Source: Anthocerotibacter panamensis C109
Lineage (GTDB): Bacteria > Cyanobacteriota > Cyanobacteriia > Gloeobacterales > Anthocerotibacteraceae
Reading direction: 5' to 3'
Length of the DNA stretch: 64,000 nt
Assembly: GCF_018389385.1 (NCBI RefSeq)
Contig: NZ_CP062698.1
Coordinates: 2,855,501-2,919,500, forward strand
Position 1 is the stretch's first letter, and every line of letters begins with the position of its first letter. Position numbers and translations under genes: made by a program. The notes beneath the pieces were generated by a model. It was given only the letters and a program-made list of their open reading frames with translations, had not been told where the DNA came from and searched no databases. Below are positions 8,759-19,087 of this stretch, piece after piece.

Positions 8759-11404
8759 CTATTCGTGCTTATGGTTTTGCTGGATCAGCTTCGCCACCAA
8801 GCCGGTCCATCCGGTCTGATGGCTAGCCCCAATCCCCGCGCCATTATCGCCATGGAAATATTCATAAAAAAGGATGAGGTCTTGCCAATGCGGGTCCGTC
8901 TGGAATTTCGTGGAGCCTCCATAGACAGGCCGCCTGCGGTTGCCATCGCGGGTGAAGATTTGCGTCAGCCGTTGGGACAAGAGCGCGCCCACTTCCCAGA
9001 GGTGCAACCAGTTCCCAGAGCCCGTGGGACACTCGACTTTAAAGTCATCGCCCCAGTAGTGATGAAATCTTTGTAGCGATTCGATGATGAGATAGTTGAT
9101 CGGGAACCAGACCGGGCCGCGCCAATTGGAGTTACCCCCAAAGAGGCCACTGCTCGACTCAGCCGGCTCGTAATCGACCCGGTGCTCCTGTCCGTTGACC
9201 TTAAAAATATAGGGATGCTCGTGGTGATAGCGGGAAATAGCCCGGATGCCGTATTCAGCCAAAAACTCTTTTTCATCGAGCAGTTTCGCTAGGATGCGTT
9301 GGAGTTTTTCTTTGTAGCAGATGGCGAGCAGGCGGCGCGCACCCATGCCCTGTGTCTCCAAACAGGCGACATTTTTCGTCAGTTTGGGGCGGTTGCGGAT
9401 AAACCATTCCAGCCGCGCTTTAAATCCAGGGAGTTTATCCAGAATATCAGGCTCTAAAGTTGCCACAGCAAAGAGGGGAATGAGCCCCACTATCGAACGG
9501 ACTTTCAAGCGCAATTGCGGTCCGTGGGGCAGATGCAGGACGTCATAATAAAAACCGTCTTCTTCATCCCACAATTGGGTAGCACTCCCCCCTACTTTAT
9601 TCATCGCGTCAGCAATATAGAGGAAATGCTCGAAAAACTTCGTGGCGATATCCTCGTAGACCGGGTTCTCGCGGGCTAATTCCAGGGCAATGGTCAGCAT
9701 ATTCAGGCAATACATGCCCATCCAGCTTGTGCCGTCCGCCTGCTCAATATAGCCTCCGGTGGGCAAGGCATTACTGCGGTCAAAGACCCCGATATTATCA
9801 AGGCCCAAAAAGCCTCCTTCAAAGACGTTCTTGCCCTCGCGGTCCTTACGGTTGACCCACCAAGTAAAGTTGAGCAAGAGCTTCTGAAAGACCCGCTCCA
9901 GGAAGGCACGGTCCCCGTGACCGGAGTTTTTCTGGTCAATCTTATAGACGCGCCAGGTGGCCCAGGCATGTACCGGTGGATTAACGTCTCCAAACGCCCA
10001 TTCGTAGGCGGGGAGCTGACCATTGGGGTGCATGTACCATTCGCGGGTGATGATGTCCAACTGCTGCTTGGCAAATTCCGGGTCTACCATCGCTAAGGGA
10101 ATGGTATGAAAAGCCAAATCCCAAGCTGCAAACCAGGGATATTCCCAGGTATCGGGCATGGAGAGCACTTCTTCGCAGGCTAAGTGGCTCCATTGGCGGT
10201 TGCGGCCCTGTTGCCGCCCATGGGGAGGTTCCGGCCCATTAAGGTCCCCATTTAGCCAGGGCTCCACTTCGTAGTGGTAGTACTGTTTGCTCCAGAGCAT
10301 CCCTGCTAGAGCCTGACGCAGGATATTACCTTGGTCGGCACTCAGGTGGGCGGGGACATGGTGCTGATAAAATTCATCGGCTTCCTGCCTGCGGGCCTTA
10401 AACAGCTCCTGAAAGGCTAACCCGAAGGGATCAGGCAGTTCGATCTGCTCCGTAAAGCGCAACTGAGCGGTCCGGGTCTCCCCTGCTCCCACGTCAAGCA
10501 GATAATATGCACTGGCCTTGGTGCCGGTCTGCTTGGGATTGACGGCATGTTCCTTGCCATGGATGACGTACTCATGAAAGCCATCTTTGACAAAGGGCGA
10601 AGCGTTGGTGCTGCCAAACAGACGGGTCGCGTTGGTTTCATTCTCCGTAAAGAGCAGTTCTCCCGCCCGGTTACAGAACAGCCAGCGCTGACCCAGTGTG
10701 GGATGGATGCTCTCGATTACAGGTCGGGCGTTGCGCCAGAGTCCTTTTAGAAAGGGTTTCTTATCGGTGTTGCCCCAGGACCAAGTGTTGCGGAACCAAA
10801 GCGTGGGCAGCAGATGAATAGGTTTAGCCTCCGGTCCCCGGTTGGTTACGCTAATTTGAATCAAAATATCTTCCGGTCCGCCCTTGGCATATTCCACCAC
10901 CACATCGAAGTAGCGGTCTTCGTCAAATACCCCGGTATCGAGCAGTTCAAACTCCGGGTCACGCCGGGAGCGCTTGCGATTCTCATCCACTAATTTCGTA
11001 TAGGGAAAGGCCGCTTGAGGATATTTGTAGAGATATTTCATATAAGAATGGGTCGGGGTGCTGTCCAGATAAAAGTAATATTCTTTGACATCCTCCCCGT
11101 GATTGCCCTCCGAGCCCGTCAGACCAAAGAGGCGTTCCTTGAGAATCGGGTCAGTTCCATTCCATAGCGCCAGCGCAAAACAGAGCTGCTGCTTATCATC
11201 AGAGATCCCAGCAATCCCATCTTCGCCCCAGCGGTAGGCGCGGGCGCGGGCGTGGTCGTGCGGAAAATAGTCCCAGGCGGCTCCAGTGGCGCTATAGTCT
11301 TCGCGGACGGTACCCCACTGCCGTTCACTTAAATAGGGCCCCCATTTTTTCCATGGAAGCTGTTGCGTGCGGGCTGCTTCCAGACGCTGTTGTTCTTGGT
11401 CCAT
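8759..11404 (-). CDS. GH63/MGH1-like glycoside hydrolase (putative glucosidase)
   Basis: 881 aa, the usual length for this cyanobacterial and bacterial family. The N-terminal part is a beta-rich domain; the C-terminal half carries the (alpha/alpha)6-barrel motifs of GH63-like enzymes ([48 protein letters not shown]). No signal peptide is visible, so it is probably cytoplasmic. Relatives act on alpha-glucosides or on glucosyl- and mannosylglycerate. The substrate here is not readable; compatible-solute or glycogen-derived sugars are guesses. The start is supported by a strong SD (GGGGAGGAG) just upstream of the ATG. Confidence 0.8.
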   Translation of the reverse strand: MDQEQQRLEAARTQQLPWKKWGPYLSERQWGTVREDYSATGAAWDYFPHDHARARAYRWGEDGIAGISDDKQQLCFALALWNGTDPILKERLFGLTGSEGNHGEDVKEYYFYLDSTPTHSYMKYLYKYPQAAFPYTKLVDENRKRSRRDPEFELLDTGVFDEDRYFDVVVEYAKGGPEDILIQISVTNRGPEAKPIHLLPTLWFRNTWSWGNTDKKPFLKGLWRNARPVIESIHPTLGQRWLFCNRAGELLFTENETNATRLFGSTNASPFVKDGFHEYVIHGKEHAVNPKQTGTKASAYYLLDVGAGETRTAQLRFTEQIELPDPFGLAFQELFKARRQEADEFYQHHVPAHLSADQGNILRQALAGMLWSKQYYHYEVEPWLNGDLNGPEPPHGRQQGRNRQWSHLACEEVLSMPDTWEYPWFAAWDLAFHTIPLAMVDPEFAKQQLDIITREWYMHPNGQLPAYEWAFGDVNPPVHAWATWRVYKIDQKNSGHGDRAFLERVFQKLLLNFTWWVNRKDREGKNVFEGGFLGLDNIGVFDRSNALPTGGYIEQADGTSWMGMYCLNMLTIALELARENPVYEDIATKFFEHFLYIADAMNKVGGSATQLWDEEDGFYYDVLHLPHGPQLRLKVRSIVGLIPLFAVATLEPDILDKLPGFKARLEWFIRNRPKLTKNVACLETQGMGARRLLAICYKEKLQRILAKLLDEKEFLAEYGIRAISRYHHEHPYIFKVNGQEHRVDYEPAESSSGLFGGNSNWRGPVWFPINYLIIESLQRFHHYWGDDFKVECPTGSGNWLHLWEVGALLSQRLTQIFTRDGNRRRPVYGGSTKFQTDPHWQDLILFYEYFHGDNGAGIGASHQTGWTGLVAKLIQQNHKHE

Positions 11405-11548
11405 AGCTCCTCCCCACTAACTGCGCTGGGTCTTCTATAAGATATACGCAGGTGCAATATTGCTTGGATGAAAGTTGCTCAGCGCGCTACGGACGCCTTG
11501 GAAGAATTTTATGCTCCCTAACTTGCGCATGAGGGTCTGTTCAGCGGG

Positions 11549-12427
11549 TCATAAGAAGCGATCCATCACCAACCCCGCCGCAAGCAGTATCCCTCCCAAA
11601 AAATGCACCTGGATCACCATGGGCATCGCCATTCCCACTTTCTGGGGTTGGTCATGGAACTGATTGACCCAGGAAAATAACGGACGCGATAGCACAACCG
11701 TACCCAAAACCAGGAGCGTAGGCCAGGGCAGCACCCCGGTCACCACAAAGAGGACCACCCATCCATAGAGCGCCACGAACAGCCAAATCATCCGGCGAGC
11801 AGCCAATTTCGTCCCCCACCGGACAATGGGCGAGCGCTTGCCCGCCTCACGGTCATCGGCGATTTGCGCGAAGTGATGCGTGTAGAGAATCAGGCTGGTC
11901 AACGTCCCCACGATTAGCGAAGCCGCCAAGGCGCTCCCGAGCCACTGCTGCGTCTGAGCATAGGCGCTCACGGTCACGGCGATGGGACCAAAGCAGAGGA
12001 AGGAGATGATTTCGCCCACTCCCCGGTAGGACAGCCGCAAGGGTGGACCCTGGTAGGCATAGCCCAAAAGACATCCGACTGTGCTAGCCGCCACGATGGC
12101 CCAATCCTGCTGTAGCCACGCGAGTAGACCAAAGGCGAACGCCCCCAACCCCAAGCAAAGATTCCCGAGCCAGAAGATACGTTGGGGCTGACCGGTCAGG
12201 TTGACCAAGGACCAGGGTTTATTCTTGTCCACACCCGTCTCGGCATCGAAGACATCATTGGTCAGGTTGATCCAGGCTTGAATCAGGATGAGCCCGACCA
12301 AGGCGAGGACAAAAAAGAGCGGATGGAAGGTTCCTGTTTGCTGGAACGCAGCGGCGGTACCCACCAAAACCGGGACCGCGGCGGCGGAATAGATGGCGGG
12401 ATTGAGGGCTGCTTGCCAAGGGTTCAT
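11549..12427 (-). CDS. menA: 1,4-dihydroxy-2-naphthoate prenyl/phytyltransferase (MenA, UbiA family)
   Basis: 292 aa, a multi-pass membrane protein with the two Asp-rich motifs of UbiA prenyltransferases: NDVFDAETGVD near residue 57 and DDREAGKRS around residue 192. In cyanobacteria MenA attaches a prenyl or phytyl chain to the naphthoquinone ring, the step before methylation to the photosystem I quinone. The start codon overlaps the stop of the upstream methyltransferase (ATGA), so the two are translationally coupled in the same pathway. This coupling strengthens the MenA call over other UbiA family members. Confidence 0.88.
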   Translation of the reverse strand: MNPWQAALNPAIYSAAAVPVLVGTAAAFQQTGTFHPLFFVLALVGLILIQAWINLTNDVFDAETGVDKNKPWSLVNLTGQPQRIFWLGNLCLGLGAFAFGLLAWLQQDWAIVAASTVGCLLGYAYQGPPLRLSYRGVGEIISFLCFGPIAVTVSAYAQTQQWLGSALAASLIVGTLTSLILYTHHFAQIADDREAGKRSPIVRWGTKLAARRMIWLFVALYGWVVLFVVTGVLPWPTLLVLGTVVLSRPLFSWVNQFHDQPQKVGMAMPMVIQVHFLGGILLAAGLVMDRFL

Positions 12428-13161
12428 GACGTCAAGATCAGAAAGTGGATACCGCCTTGCTCCAGAGTACGGTGGCTGACCCCGGTAAATCCTGCCCCCT
12501 GCGCCAAATGAGCCAGTGCTTGGGGTGCTGGGAACCGCTCCAGACTAGGGGCGAGGTAGGCGTATTGGTCCTGGAGGCCAAAGAGAGCCCCGAGACGGGG
12601 GATGACTTGCTTGAGGTACCAGTGCTGGAATCCGTGGTCGGCGCGGATGCACAGATCGAGGATGACGGCTTTCGCTCCGGGCTTGAGGATGCGGTGGACT
12701 TCCTGGAAACAGCGGGGGATATCCACCACGTTGCGCAACCCGAAGGCCATAGTCACCCCGTCCATCGTCTTGTCTTCAAAAGGTAGGGCCAGGACATCAG
12801 CTTGGAACCAGCGGATGGGCGGGCTATTGCGCGGATGACGGCGGGCTTGCTCGAGCATAGCACCGGAGAAGTCTACGCCCCAGATTTCTTGGGCCAAGGG
12901 CAGGTGGCGCGCCCATAGGCGGGTCAGGTCTCCGGTCCCGCAGCAGAGATCCACCACACAGCGCGCGTCAGGCTGACCGGCTATCGCCCAGTCTACGCAC
13001 ATCTTTTTCCAGGCGAGGTGGCGGCCCCAACTCATCACGAAGTTGATGTGATCGTAGTGGTTCGCAATGCTGTCGAAGAGGCTGCGAACCTCAGCGGGAG
13101 TGGGCCGCAGTTCGCTCGGAGCCATGGTCATTGACCGTTTTAAGAGTCCATGGGCTAGCAT
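12424..13161 (-). CDS. menG: Demethylphylloquinone/demethylmenaquinone methyltransferase (UbiE/MenG)
   Basis: 245 aa with class I SAM methyltransferase motif I (VVDLCCGTGDLT) and the UbiE signatures FDSIANHYDHINFVMS near the start and FGLRNVVD later. It methylates the prenylated naphthoquinone, the last step to phylloquinone or menaquinone. It is followed by menA with a 4-base ATGA overlap. Several ATGs lie close together (codons 1, 11 and 13) and none has a clear SD, so the true start may be 13131 or 13125. Confidence 0.88.
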   Translation of the reverse strand: MLAHGLLKRSMTMAPSELRPTPAEVRSLFDSIANHYDHINFVMSWGRHLAWKKMCVDWAIAGQPDARCVVDLCCGTGDLTRLWARHLPLAQEIWGVDFSGAMLEQARRHPRNSPPIRWFQADVLALPFEDKTMDGVTMAFGLRNVVDIPRCFQEVHRILKPGAKAVILDLCIRADHGFQHWYLKQVIPRLGALFGLQDQYAYLAPSLERFPAPQALAHLAQGAGFTGVSHRTLEQGGIHFLILTS

Positions 13162-13203
13162 AACCTAGCTTCTAGACGGGGGCAATGGGTGGGGTTTGGC
13201 CCC

Positions 13204-14901
13204 TTAAAATTGGATGGTGAGCGCCAGTAACCACGCGCCTAAGGGATAAAAAATCCCTTCCACATCCACAGTTGAGCGGGCAGGGGCCGAGGCTAAACAG
13301 TGGGCTACTGCTGGTTGGAGCGTCACAAGCGGTACGATGCCTAGTCCCGGCATCTCCAGGAAATAGCTTTCGGGTCCGGTTACGGTCAGAACACCCCGGA
13401 ATTTTTGGGCTAGAGGAAGGGTTGTGTGGTTGGCGGTGACGATGCCTGCGAAGCCATGGTATTCGCGCTCGCCGCGCAGGATAGCTTGCTGGTAGGCGCG
13501 GTAGCGTGCGTCGTGGGGAGCTAAATCATAAAAAGGAACTACACCTGCGGGGGCTTGGGGGTCTTGTAAAAGTGCTTCTTGGATGTGGGCGGTGGGGACT
13601 TGCTGGGGAGAGCAGGCCAGTTCCACGCTCAAGGCTGCTGCCATGCCCGCCGCCTGTCCCAAGTTGAGGACCAGGGGTTGCAGACGGGTTGCGCCATTGG
13701 CGATATGGGAGACAGAGATATTTTTTTCGGTGACCAGCAAGCCGTCCACAGCTTTGGGGAGCAGGGCTCCATAGGGGATGGTAAAAGGGGTCCCGGTCCA
13801 GCGCCCGCCCCAACGAAGCGCTTTTCCCTGGACGGGCCAAGCGTCGCCGGGGTAGTGGTGGTCATTGGCGTAGTTGCCGAAGGCAATCGTCTGCGGGTCC
13901 AGCCGCGCCGCTACCGATCCTGGCAAGGGCAGGATGTCGCGCTCGGTCACGGTCTGTCTACCGACCACCCGGCGGCTCTCCCGGTAGTAGGGCACTAGGG
14001 CGAGTCCTTCCGGGAAAATATCGGTTGCAGGGGTGAGTTCCGGCCCAAAGACCGCTTGCAGATCGGCTAAAAACTGGCGGGTGTGGTCGCGGGCTTCTTG
14101 ATGGACTTGGTCGCGGGCGGTCTGCTGCGCGATGAGGCGGTCTAGGTCGTGGGCATAGTCATTGCCTGCTATCGGCCAGTTAAGCATGTATAGGTCTCCC
14201 GGCAGGGCTCCGTAGGTGAGCATCCGCTCTGGGGTGTGGTGTTTAAAAGTTTCTGAGAATAGCGGAGGGACTGTGGATTTGCCTAGGGACGCTTTGGGAT
14301 AGCGGGTAAGGGCGACCCAGGTGAGCGCTTGCACAGGATAGCGCCGGTGAAAGTCCGTGCATATGACCGGGGCGCTAGGTTCCTGAAAATCTGCCTGAGT
14401 CTCCCAGCCCCACCGCCAAGGGACTGCTCCTAGGGCCAGGACATCGCCCAGCTCCGTCGCCTCAATGACTACTTGCGCCTCGATATGATAATCGCTGAAG
14501 ACCGCACCGTGAATCCGTTCTCCAGTGCGTAGCACCGCCTCCAAGCGTTGACCGGGTAGCCACGCCAGGGTGGGCGCAAGTGCCTGGACCCAATCGCTAA
14601 AAATCGCCGCTCCCACCCGTGGGTCAAAAGTGAAAAAGCTCACCCAGCCATGATTCAACCCGCCGGACTGCCTTTGGTATAGCGCTTGCAAAAATGCCCG
14701 CCAAAGCCCCGTCTGAAAAGTCACTAGTTCGTTGCCATCTAGAGCACAGACTCCCGCCTGGGTGAGCATTCCTCCCAGACCGTAGCCCTCATCGACCAAT
14801 AGGGTCCGCACGCCGCGCCGTGCACATTGGAGCGCAGCAGCGACTCCGGCGGTCCCCGCACCGACCACCAAAACGTCGGTTGTCACCAGTTCTTTGGGCA
14901 C
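13204..14901 (-). CDS. FAD-dependent oxidoreductase
   Basis: 565 aa. The N-terminus is a Rossmann dinucleotide-binding motif (VLVVGAGTAGVAAALQCARRG). A GGMLTQAGV stretch and an EATELGDVLAL segment follow, typical of the FAD_oxidored family of bacterial flavoproteins. No covalent-FAD motif or partner domain is obvious and the substrate is unknown. It sits between menG and transketolase on the same strand without tight coupling, so no pathway can be assigned from context. Confidence 0.75.
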   Translation of the reverse strand: MPKELVTTDVLVVGAGTAGVAAALQCARRGVRTLLVDEGYGLGGMLTQAGVCALDGNELVTFQTGLWRAFLQALYQRQSGGLNHGWVSFFTFDPRVGAAIFSDWVQALAPTLAWLPGQRLEAVLRTGERIHGAVFSDYHIEAQVVIEATELGDVLALGAVPWRWGWETQADFQEPSAPVICTDFHRRYPVQALTWVALTRYPKASLGKSTVPPLFSETFKHHTPERMLTYGALPGDLYMLNWPIAGNDYAHDLDRLIAQQTARDQVHQEARDHTRQFLADLQAVFGPELTPATDIFPEGLALVPYYRESRRVVGRQTVTERDILPLPGSVAARLDPQTIAFGNYANDHHYPGDAWPVQGKALRWGGRWTGTPFTIPYGALLPKAVDGLLVTEKNISVSHIANGATRLQPLVLNLGQAAGMAAALSVELACSPQQVPTAHIQEALLQDPQAPAGVVPFYDLAPHDARYRAYQQAILRGEREYHGFAGIVTANHTTLPLAQKFRGVLTVTGPESYFLEMPGLGIVPLVTLQPAVAHCLASAPARSTVDVEGIFYPLGAWLLALTIQF

Positions 14902-14990
14902 ACTCGCGCGGGTAAACTACGCTGTCCAGTGTAGGGTGTTCTGTGCCCTGCGCTATCTTTCGCCCACGCACGACCTACCGTCGGTGGTCC

Positions 14991-16865
14991 TCAGCGCGCG
15001 CCGGCAGGTTGTCGCAAGAGGGAGCGGACAGCATCCACGATGGCGTCTGCGTCGATACCGGCTGCGTGGAGGAGTTCGGCTGGAGTGCCGGAACCGGGCA
15101 GGGCGCGGACGGCTAGCTTGATGAGGTGGAGTGCGGGGCCGGTGTAGTGTGGGGCTGTGAAGGCATCGAGGACGGCTGCTCCTAGTCCGCCTTCAGGCCA
15201 ATGATCTTCGACGACGACCAGATGCCCTTGAGTGGCGCGGGCTGCTTGGTGGAGGGCTGCGACATCGACGGGTTTGACAGAGTAGAGGTCGAGGACACGC
15301 ACCGGGATACCTTCATTTTTGAGGCGGTCACTGGCTTTAAGGGCTTCGTGCAGGGTGATGCCCGCCGCGATGACCGTCACCTGGTCCCGGCTAGAGCTAC
15401 GGATGACCCGGCTACCACCGATAGCAAAGTCCTCGTCGGGCTCGTAGAGGACAGGGGTGCTCTCGCGGGTGGTGCGCAGATAGACGACCCCCGCACAGTC
15501 GTTCATGTGGGCTACCAGTTTGGCGGTCTGATTGGCATCGCTCGGATAGAGTACGGTGCTCCCTCCCACAGCGCGCAAGGCCGCCAAGTCCTCCAGTGCC
15601 ATCTGCGAAGGCCCATCCTGCCCAATCGAAACCCCGGCATGGGAGCCGACGAGTTTGATATCGGCTCTGGAGATAGCCGCCATGCGCACAAAATCGTAAG
15701 CTCGGGTGAGAAAGGCAGCAAAGGTCGAAGCGTAGGGTTTGTAGTGACGGACTTGCAGACCGACAGCAGCAGCGACCATCTGTTGCTCAGCGATATACAT
15801 CTCAAAGAAGCGCTCGGGATAGGTGTGGGCGAATGCCTCGGCATAGGTGGAGTTACTCACTTCAGCATCGAGGGCCACCACATCGGGTCGGGCGGCTCCC
15901 AACGCCTTCAGAGCATCGCCATAGGCCCGACGGGTCGCCACTTCTGTCCCCGGTCGGTAGGTGGGGAGTCGGAGCGGTTGAGGCTCACCCAGCACACTCG
16001 GTTGGGCTTCCAGGTCAGGTTTGGGCACTTGGACTTGAAGGGAGCGCTCCCCCCCTAGTTCTGCAAGAGCCGAGCGGGCATCCTCGGGTTTGAGCGCGCG
16101 CCCGTGCCAGCCTCCCAAGTCTTCAAGCGCCGCTACGCCCTTGCCCTTCACCGTCCGGGCGAAGATGACTGTGGGGCGGTCCTGAGTCGCTACAGCTTCC
16201 CCATAGGCTTGATCGATAGCGGCTAGATCATGACCGTCGATCTCCAGCGCCCGCCAGCCAAAAGCCTCAGCCCGCAGAGCATAGGCGTGGGTATTCCAGC
16301 CCAGTTCGGTCTCGCCACGCTGCCCGAGCCGGTTCACATCGACAATGGCCGTCAGGTTGGTGAGGTCGTAATAAGCGGCGTGGTCAAAGGCTTCCCAGAC
16401 TGAGCCCTCAGTGGTCTCGCTGTCGCCCAAGAGGACCCAGACCCGGTAGGGCAGGCGGTCCAGATATTTCCCGGCCAGCGCCACGCCCACGCCGATGGGC
16501 AACCCCTGTCCCAAAGAGCCCGTCGCCACCTCCACCCACGGCATCACCGGCACCGGATGGCCTTCCAGGGGACTCCCCAGTTGGCGCAAAGACATCAATT
16601 CCTGGTCGGAGATCGCCCCAGCAGCTTTGAACATCGCGTACAAAAGCGGGGCTGCGTGCCCTTTGGAGAGGATGAAGTGGTCATTGGTGGGACGGTGCGG
16701 ATGTTGAACATCGTAATGCAGGTATTGAGCCAGTAACACCGCCATCAAGTCAGCGGCGGACATCGAGGAAGTGGGATGACCCGACCCAGCGGCTGTAGTC
16801 GCCCGGATACTGTCCACCCGAAACTGTTGGGCCAATTCGTGCCATTGCTGTAAGTTCCTGACCAT
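14991..16865 (-). CDS. tkt: Transketolase, short animal-type
   Basis: 624 aa. ThDP-binding features are clear: GSGHPTSSMSAADLMAVL, FILSKGHAAP, the GDSETTEGSVWEA...N metal/ThDP motif and the catalytic Glu in MYIAEQQMV. Transketolase moves two-carbon units in the Calvin cycle and pentose phosphate pathway. Length and motifs match the shorter animal/actinobacterial-type enzyme rather than the roughly 670-aa plant/E. coli-type common in cyanobacteria. It may therefore be an additional or replacement enzyme. The ATG has an SD (GGAGC) 8 bases upstream. Confidence 0.85.
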   Translation of the reverse strand: MVRNLQQWHELAQQFRVDSIRATTAAGSGHPTSSMSAADLMAVLLAQYLHYDVQHPHRPTNDHFILSKGHAAPLLYAMFKAAGAISDQELMSLRQLGSPLEGHPVPVMPWVEVATGSLGQGLPIGVGVALAGKYLDRLPYRVWVLLGDSETTEGSVWEAFDHAAYYDLTNLTAIVDVNRLGQRGETELGWNTHAYALRAEAFGWRALEIDGHDLAAIDQAYGEAVATQDRPTVIFARTVKGKGVAALEDLGGWHGRALKPEDARSALAELGGERSLQVQVPKPDLEAQPSVLGEPQPLRLPTYRPGTEVATRRAYGDALKALGAARPDVVALDAEVSNSTYAEAFAHTYPERFFEMYIAEQQMVAAAVGLQVRHYKPYASTFAAFLTRAYDFVRMAAISRADIKLVGSHAGVSIGQDGPSQMALEDLAALRAVGGSTVLYPSDANQTAKLVAHMNDCAGVVYLRTTRESTPVLYEPDEDFAIGGSRVIRSSSRDQVTVIAAGITLHEALKASDRLKNEGIPVRVLDLYSVKPVDVAALHQAARATQGHLVVVEDHWPEGGLGAAVLDAFTAPHYTGPALHLIKLAVRALPGSGTPAELLHAAGIDADAIVDAVRSLLRQPAGAR

Positions 16866-16973
16866 AGCGTTGCTCCAGATAGCGTCTTGGCCCCAGACCG
16901 GGTCCGACGCTTAGCCGTATTGTGAGCGCTCGGCCTGACCACGGGTTGTACCTACAGTAGGATTCCAGCGGGA

Positions 16974-17573
16974 TTAGCGGGCCAAGAAGTATCCCAAATG
17001 CTCCTCCCCCCGACGTTCAGCAACAGAATGGGGAGTCAGTTCTAAAGTCAAGACCTCAAACTTAGGAATAAACAACGCGCGCACTTCTTCCGGCGTTGTG
17101 CCGTAGGGCGGCCCTCCCGAGCGGTTATGGGTAAAAAAGAGCCCCATCAACTTCCCCCCAGGTTTGAGCAGCGTGTGCACCAAATGGACGTAGTCCGGGC
17201 GGCGTAGCGGGTCGATAGCACAGAAGCAGGTGTGCTCCAAGACATAATCAAAAGCCCCTGCAAATTCCTGAGGCAGATCAAAGATATTGCGCTCAAAGAA
17301 GTGGGCGCTACTCCCGGATCGTTTTGCTAAAGCCGTGGCAGCCTCGACAGCAGCCGGGGCGAAATCAAACCCGAGGACCGTAAAGCCTCTTTGGGCAAAA
17401 AGCAGGGCATCATAGCCCCGCCCGCACCCCAAAACCGCTAGGTGCCCCGCAGGGGGAGCTTGGGCTCCCTCCAATAGCAGGCGAAAAGGGGGCGCAGCCT
17501 CACCCAAATCCCAACGGGTCGTGCCTGAGCGGTAGCGCTCTTCCCAATAAGCGGCGGTCTCAACCGGGGGCAT
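16974..17573 (-). CDS. TPMT-like SAM-dependent methyltransferase
   Basis: About 199 aa from the preferred start. It begins with YWEERYRSGTTRWDLGEAAPPF, typical of thiopurine methyltransferase-like proteins, then has a SAM motif (VLGCGRGYDALLFAQRG), EHTCFCAIDP and an LLKPGGKLMGLFF segment. Related bacterial proteins detoxify thiols, selenium or tellurium compounds; the substrate is unknown. The ATG at 17573 has GAGGA seven bases upstream and lies 28 bases after the MFS stop. A longer ORF start at 17633 would overlap the transporter and is not preferred. Confidence 0.78.
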   Translation of the reverse strand: MPPVETAAYWEERYRSGTTRWDLGEAAPPFRLLLEGAQAPPAGHLAVLGCGRGYDALLFAQRGFTVLGFDFAPAAVEAATALAKRSGSSAHFFERNIFDLPQEFAGAFDYVLEHTCFCAIDPLRRPDYVHLVHTLLKPGGKLMGLFFTHNRSGGPPYGTTPEEVRALFIPKFEVLTLELTPHSVAERRGEEHLGYFLAR

Positions 17574-17601
17574 AGGGGTGTCCTCAGATCGTATGTTCAG
17601 G

Positions 17602-18903
17602 TCAATCCGCCAGCAGTCGGCCCTTCGTCTCAATCACCCAAGGCGTAAAGAGCAAGCCTACCAAAGGGACAAAGCCCGTCCAGAACAGGGCAGTGATCGC
17701 TGCTTGTAGGGAGTTGGCCCCCTGTGTAGCGATGTATCCGACGAGAAATGGCCCGCCCGCTGCGATGACGCGCCCCGCGTTATAGCAAAAACCGGAGCCT
17801 GTGGCCCTGAGGCGTGTCGGGAAGAGTTCGGGCAGGTAGTAGGTGAAGCTGCCGAAGATCCCAAAGACCGTAAGCCCGATCGGGAAATACATATAGAGCC
17901 GGGTGATAGGTTCTAGGTCCAGACCAAAAGTAGCCAGAACAGCAACGCCCGAGAGGGCAAAGTAGACCTGAAACATCAACCTGCGCCCCAGATACTTCGC
18001 TGCCGGGATCGCAAGGAGTGTCCCCAAAAGCCCTCCCCAATTAAAACAGTTCGTGGCGAGAGCCTTCCATTCCTCGACCCGACCCAAAGTGGCAATCCGT
18101 TCTAGACCTTGCGTCTGCGCTGAAACCTGAGCTAGCCCCGTCGCCACCACAGGGATAAAAGCATTACAGCTCCACCAAGCCAAGAGCGCCGTCACCGCCA
18201 TCAACAGACCACTGCGCGTCAGCGCTAGGTTCTCACGGTTAAAGAGTTCCCGAATCTGGGGTGGGAGCGCGGAACTTGCTGTTGTTTGCCAGCGCTCGGG
18301 CTCTTTTACAAATAAGCGCACCAAAAAAGCCACCCCCGCTGGAAGTAGCCCAAACAAAAAGACATAGCGCCAGGAAGTCTCGGGGCTCGCCTTGAAAAAC
18401 ACCCCAGCCACCTGAAAATTGATGAACGTAGCCAGGAACAGCCCCAGCGGTGAAGCCGTATAGAGGATAGCTCCCGCCTCGACCCTACGCTTCTCAGGGA
18501 CCACTTCGGCGACCATCGAAGCCCCTGCCGCCCACTCACCACCAATCCCCAGACTCGCCAGCACCCGGCACAGCACCAAGACCCAGATATTGGGCGCAAA
18601 AGCACAACTAGCTGTACCCAGAGCATAGAGGCTCATGGTCAACAACAACGTCTTCGTGCGCCCAATGCGGTCAGCCACCTTGCCAAAAAGAATACCGCCC
18701 ACAGCCCAACCCACCAGCAGGATGGAGGTCAAAAGACCAGTCCAAAAGAGCGTTGCAGACTTGGCCTGCGGCGAGCCGATGGTCAAGCCCAAGAGCGTGG
18801 GCACACAGTTGGGGGCAACATAGTTAAAAAGTAAGGCATCGAAGATATCAAATCCCCATCCCAGCCATGCGGCCAAGAGAACCGTCCACTGGTACCCATT
18901 CAT
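17602..18903 (-). CDS. MFS transporter
   Basis: About 433 aa from the preferred start, with some 12 hydrophobic segments. The loop 2-3 signature GKVADRIGRTK and the RVLASLGIGGEWAAG segment put it in the major facilitator family, near the sugar/organic acid symporter branch. The protein logically begins with MNGYQWTVLLAAWLGWGFDIF at 18903. The longer ORF start at 18987 adds a hydrophilic extension that does not fit the family. It sits 28 bases ahead of the TPMT-like gene and may be co-transcribed. Substrate unknown. Confidence 0.8.
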   Translation of the reverse strand: MNGYQWTVLLAAWLGWGFDIFDALLFNYVAPNCVPTLLGLTIGSPQAKSATLFWTGLLTSILLVGWAVGGILFGKVADRIGRTKTLLLTMSLYALGTASCAFAPNIWVLVLCRVLASLGIGGEWAAGASMVAEVVPEKRRVEAGAILYTASPLGLFLATFINFQVAGVFFKASPETSWRYVFLFGLLPAGVAFLVRLFVKEPERWQTTASSALPPQIRELFNRENLALTRSGLLMAVTALLAWWSCNAFIPVVATGLAQVSAQTQGLERIATLGRVEEWKALATNCFNWGGLLGTLLAIPAAKYLGRRLMFQVYFALSGVAVLATFGLDLEPITRLYMYFPIGLTVFGIFGSFTYYLPELFPTRLRATGSGFCYNAGRVIAAGGPFLVGYIATQGANSLQAAITALFWTGFVPLVGLLFTPWVIETKGRLLAD

Positions 18904-19087
18904 ATCAAGCAGTGTGCCGTGGCTCTGTTTTGTTTTCACTGTCCTCACACTCAAAAGTTGAGACCAACGGACCCCGCAAAGAGGCACCAGAATTGCCCTT
19001 ATACTACCGCACTACCCCAAGGCTCTCCCCAACTCATTCAGGGATAATCCTGGGGTATAGTTACCATAGATCAATGGTTTTGAGGCA

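Noticed and set aside
15201-16058. 285-aa plus-strand ORF opposite transketolase
   Set aside because: Antisense shadow of a well-supported enzyme gene in GC-rich DNA.
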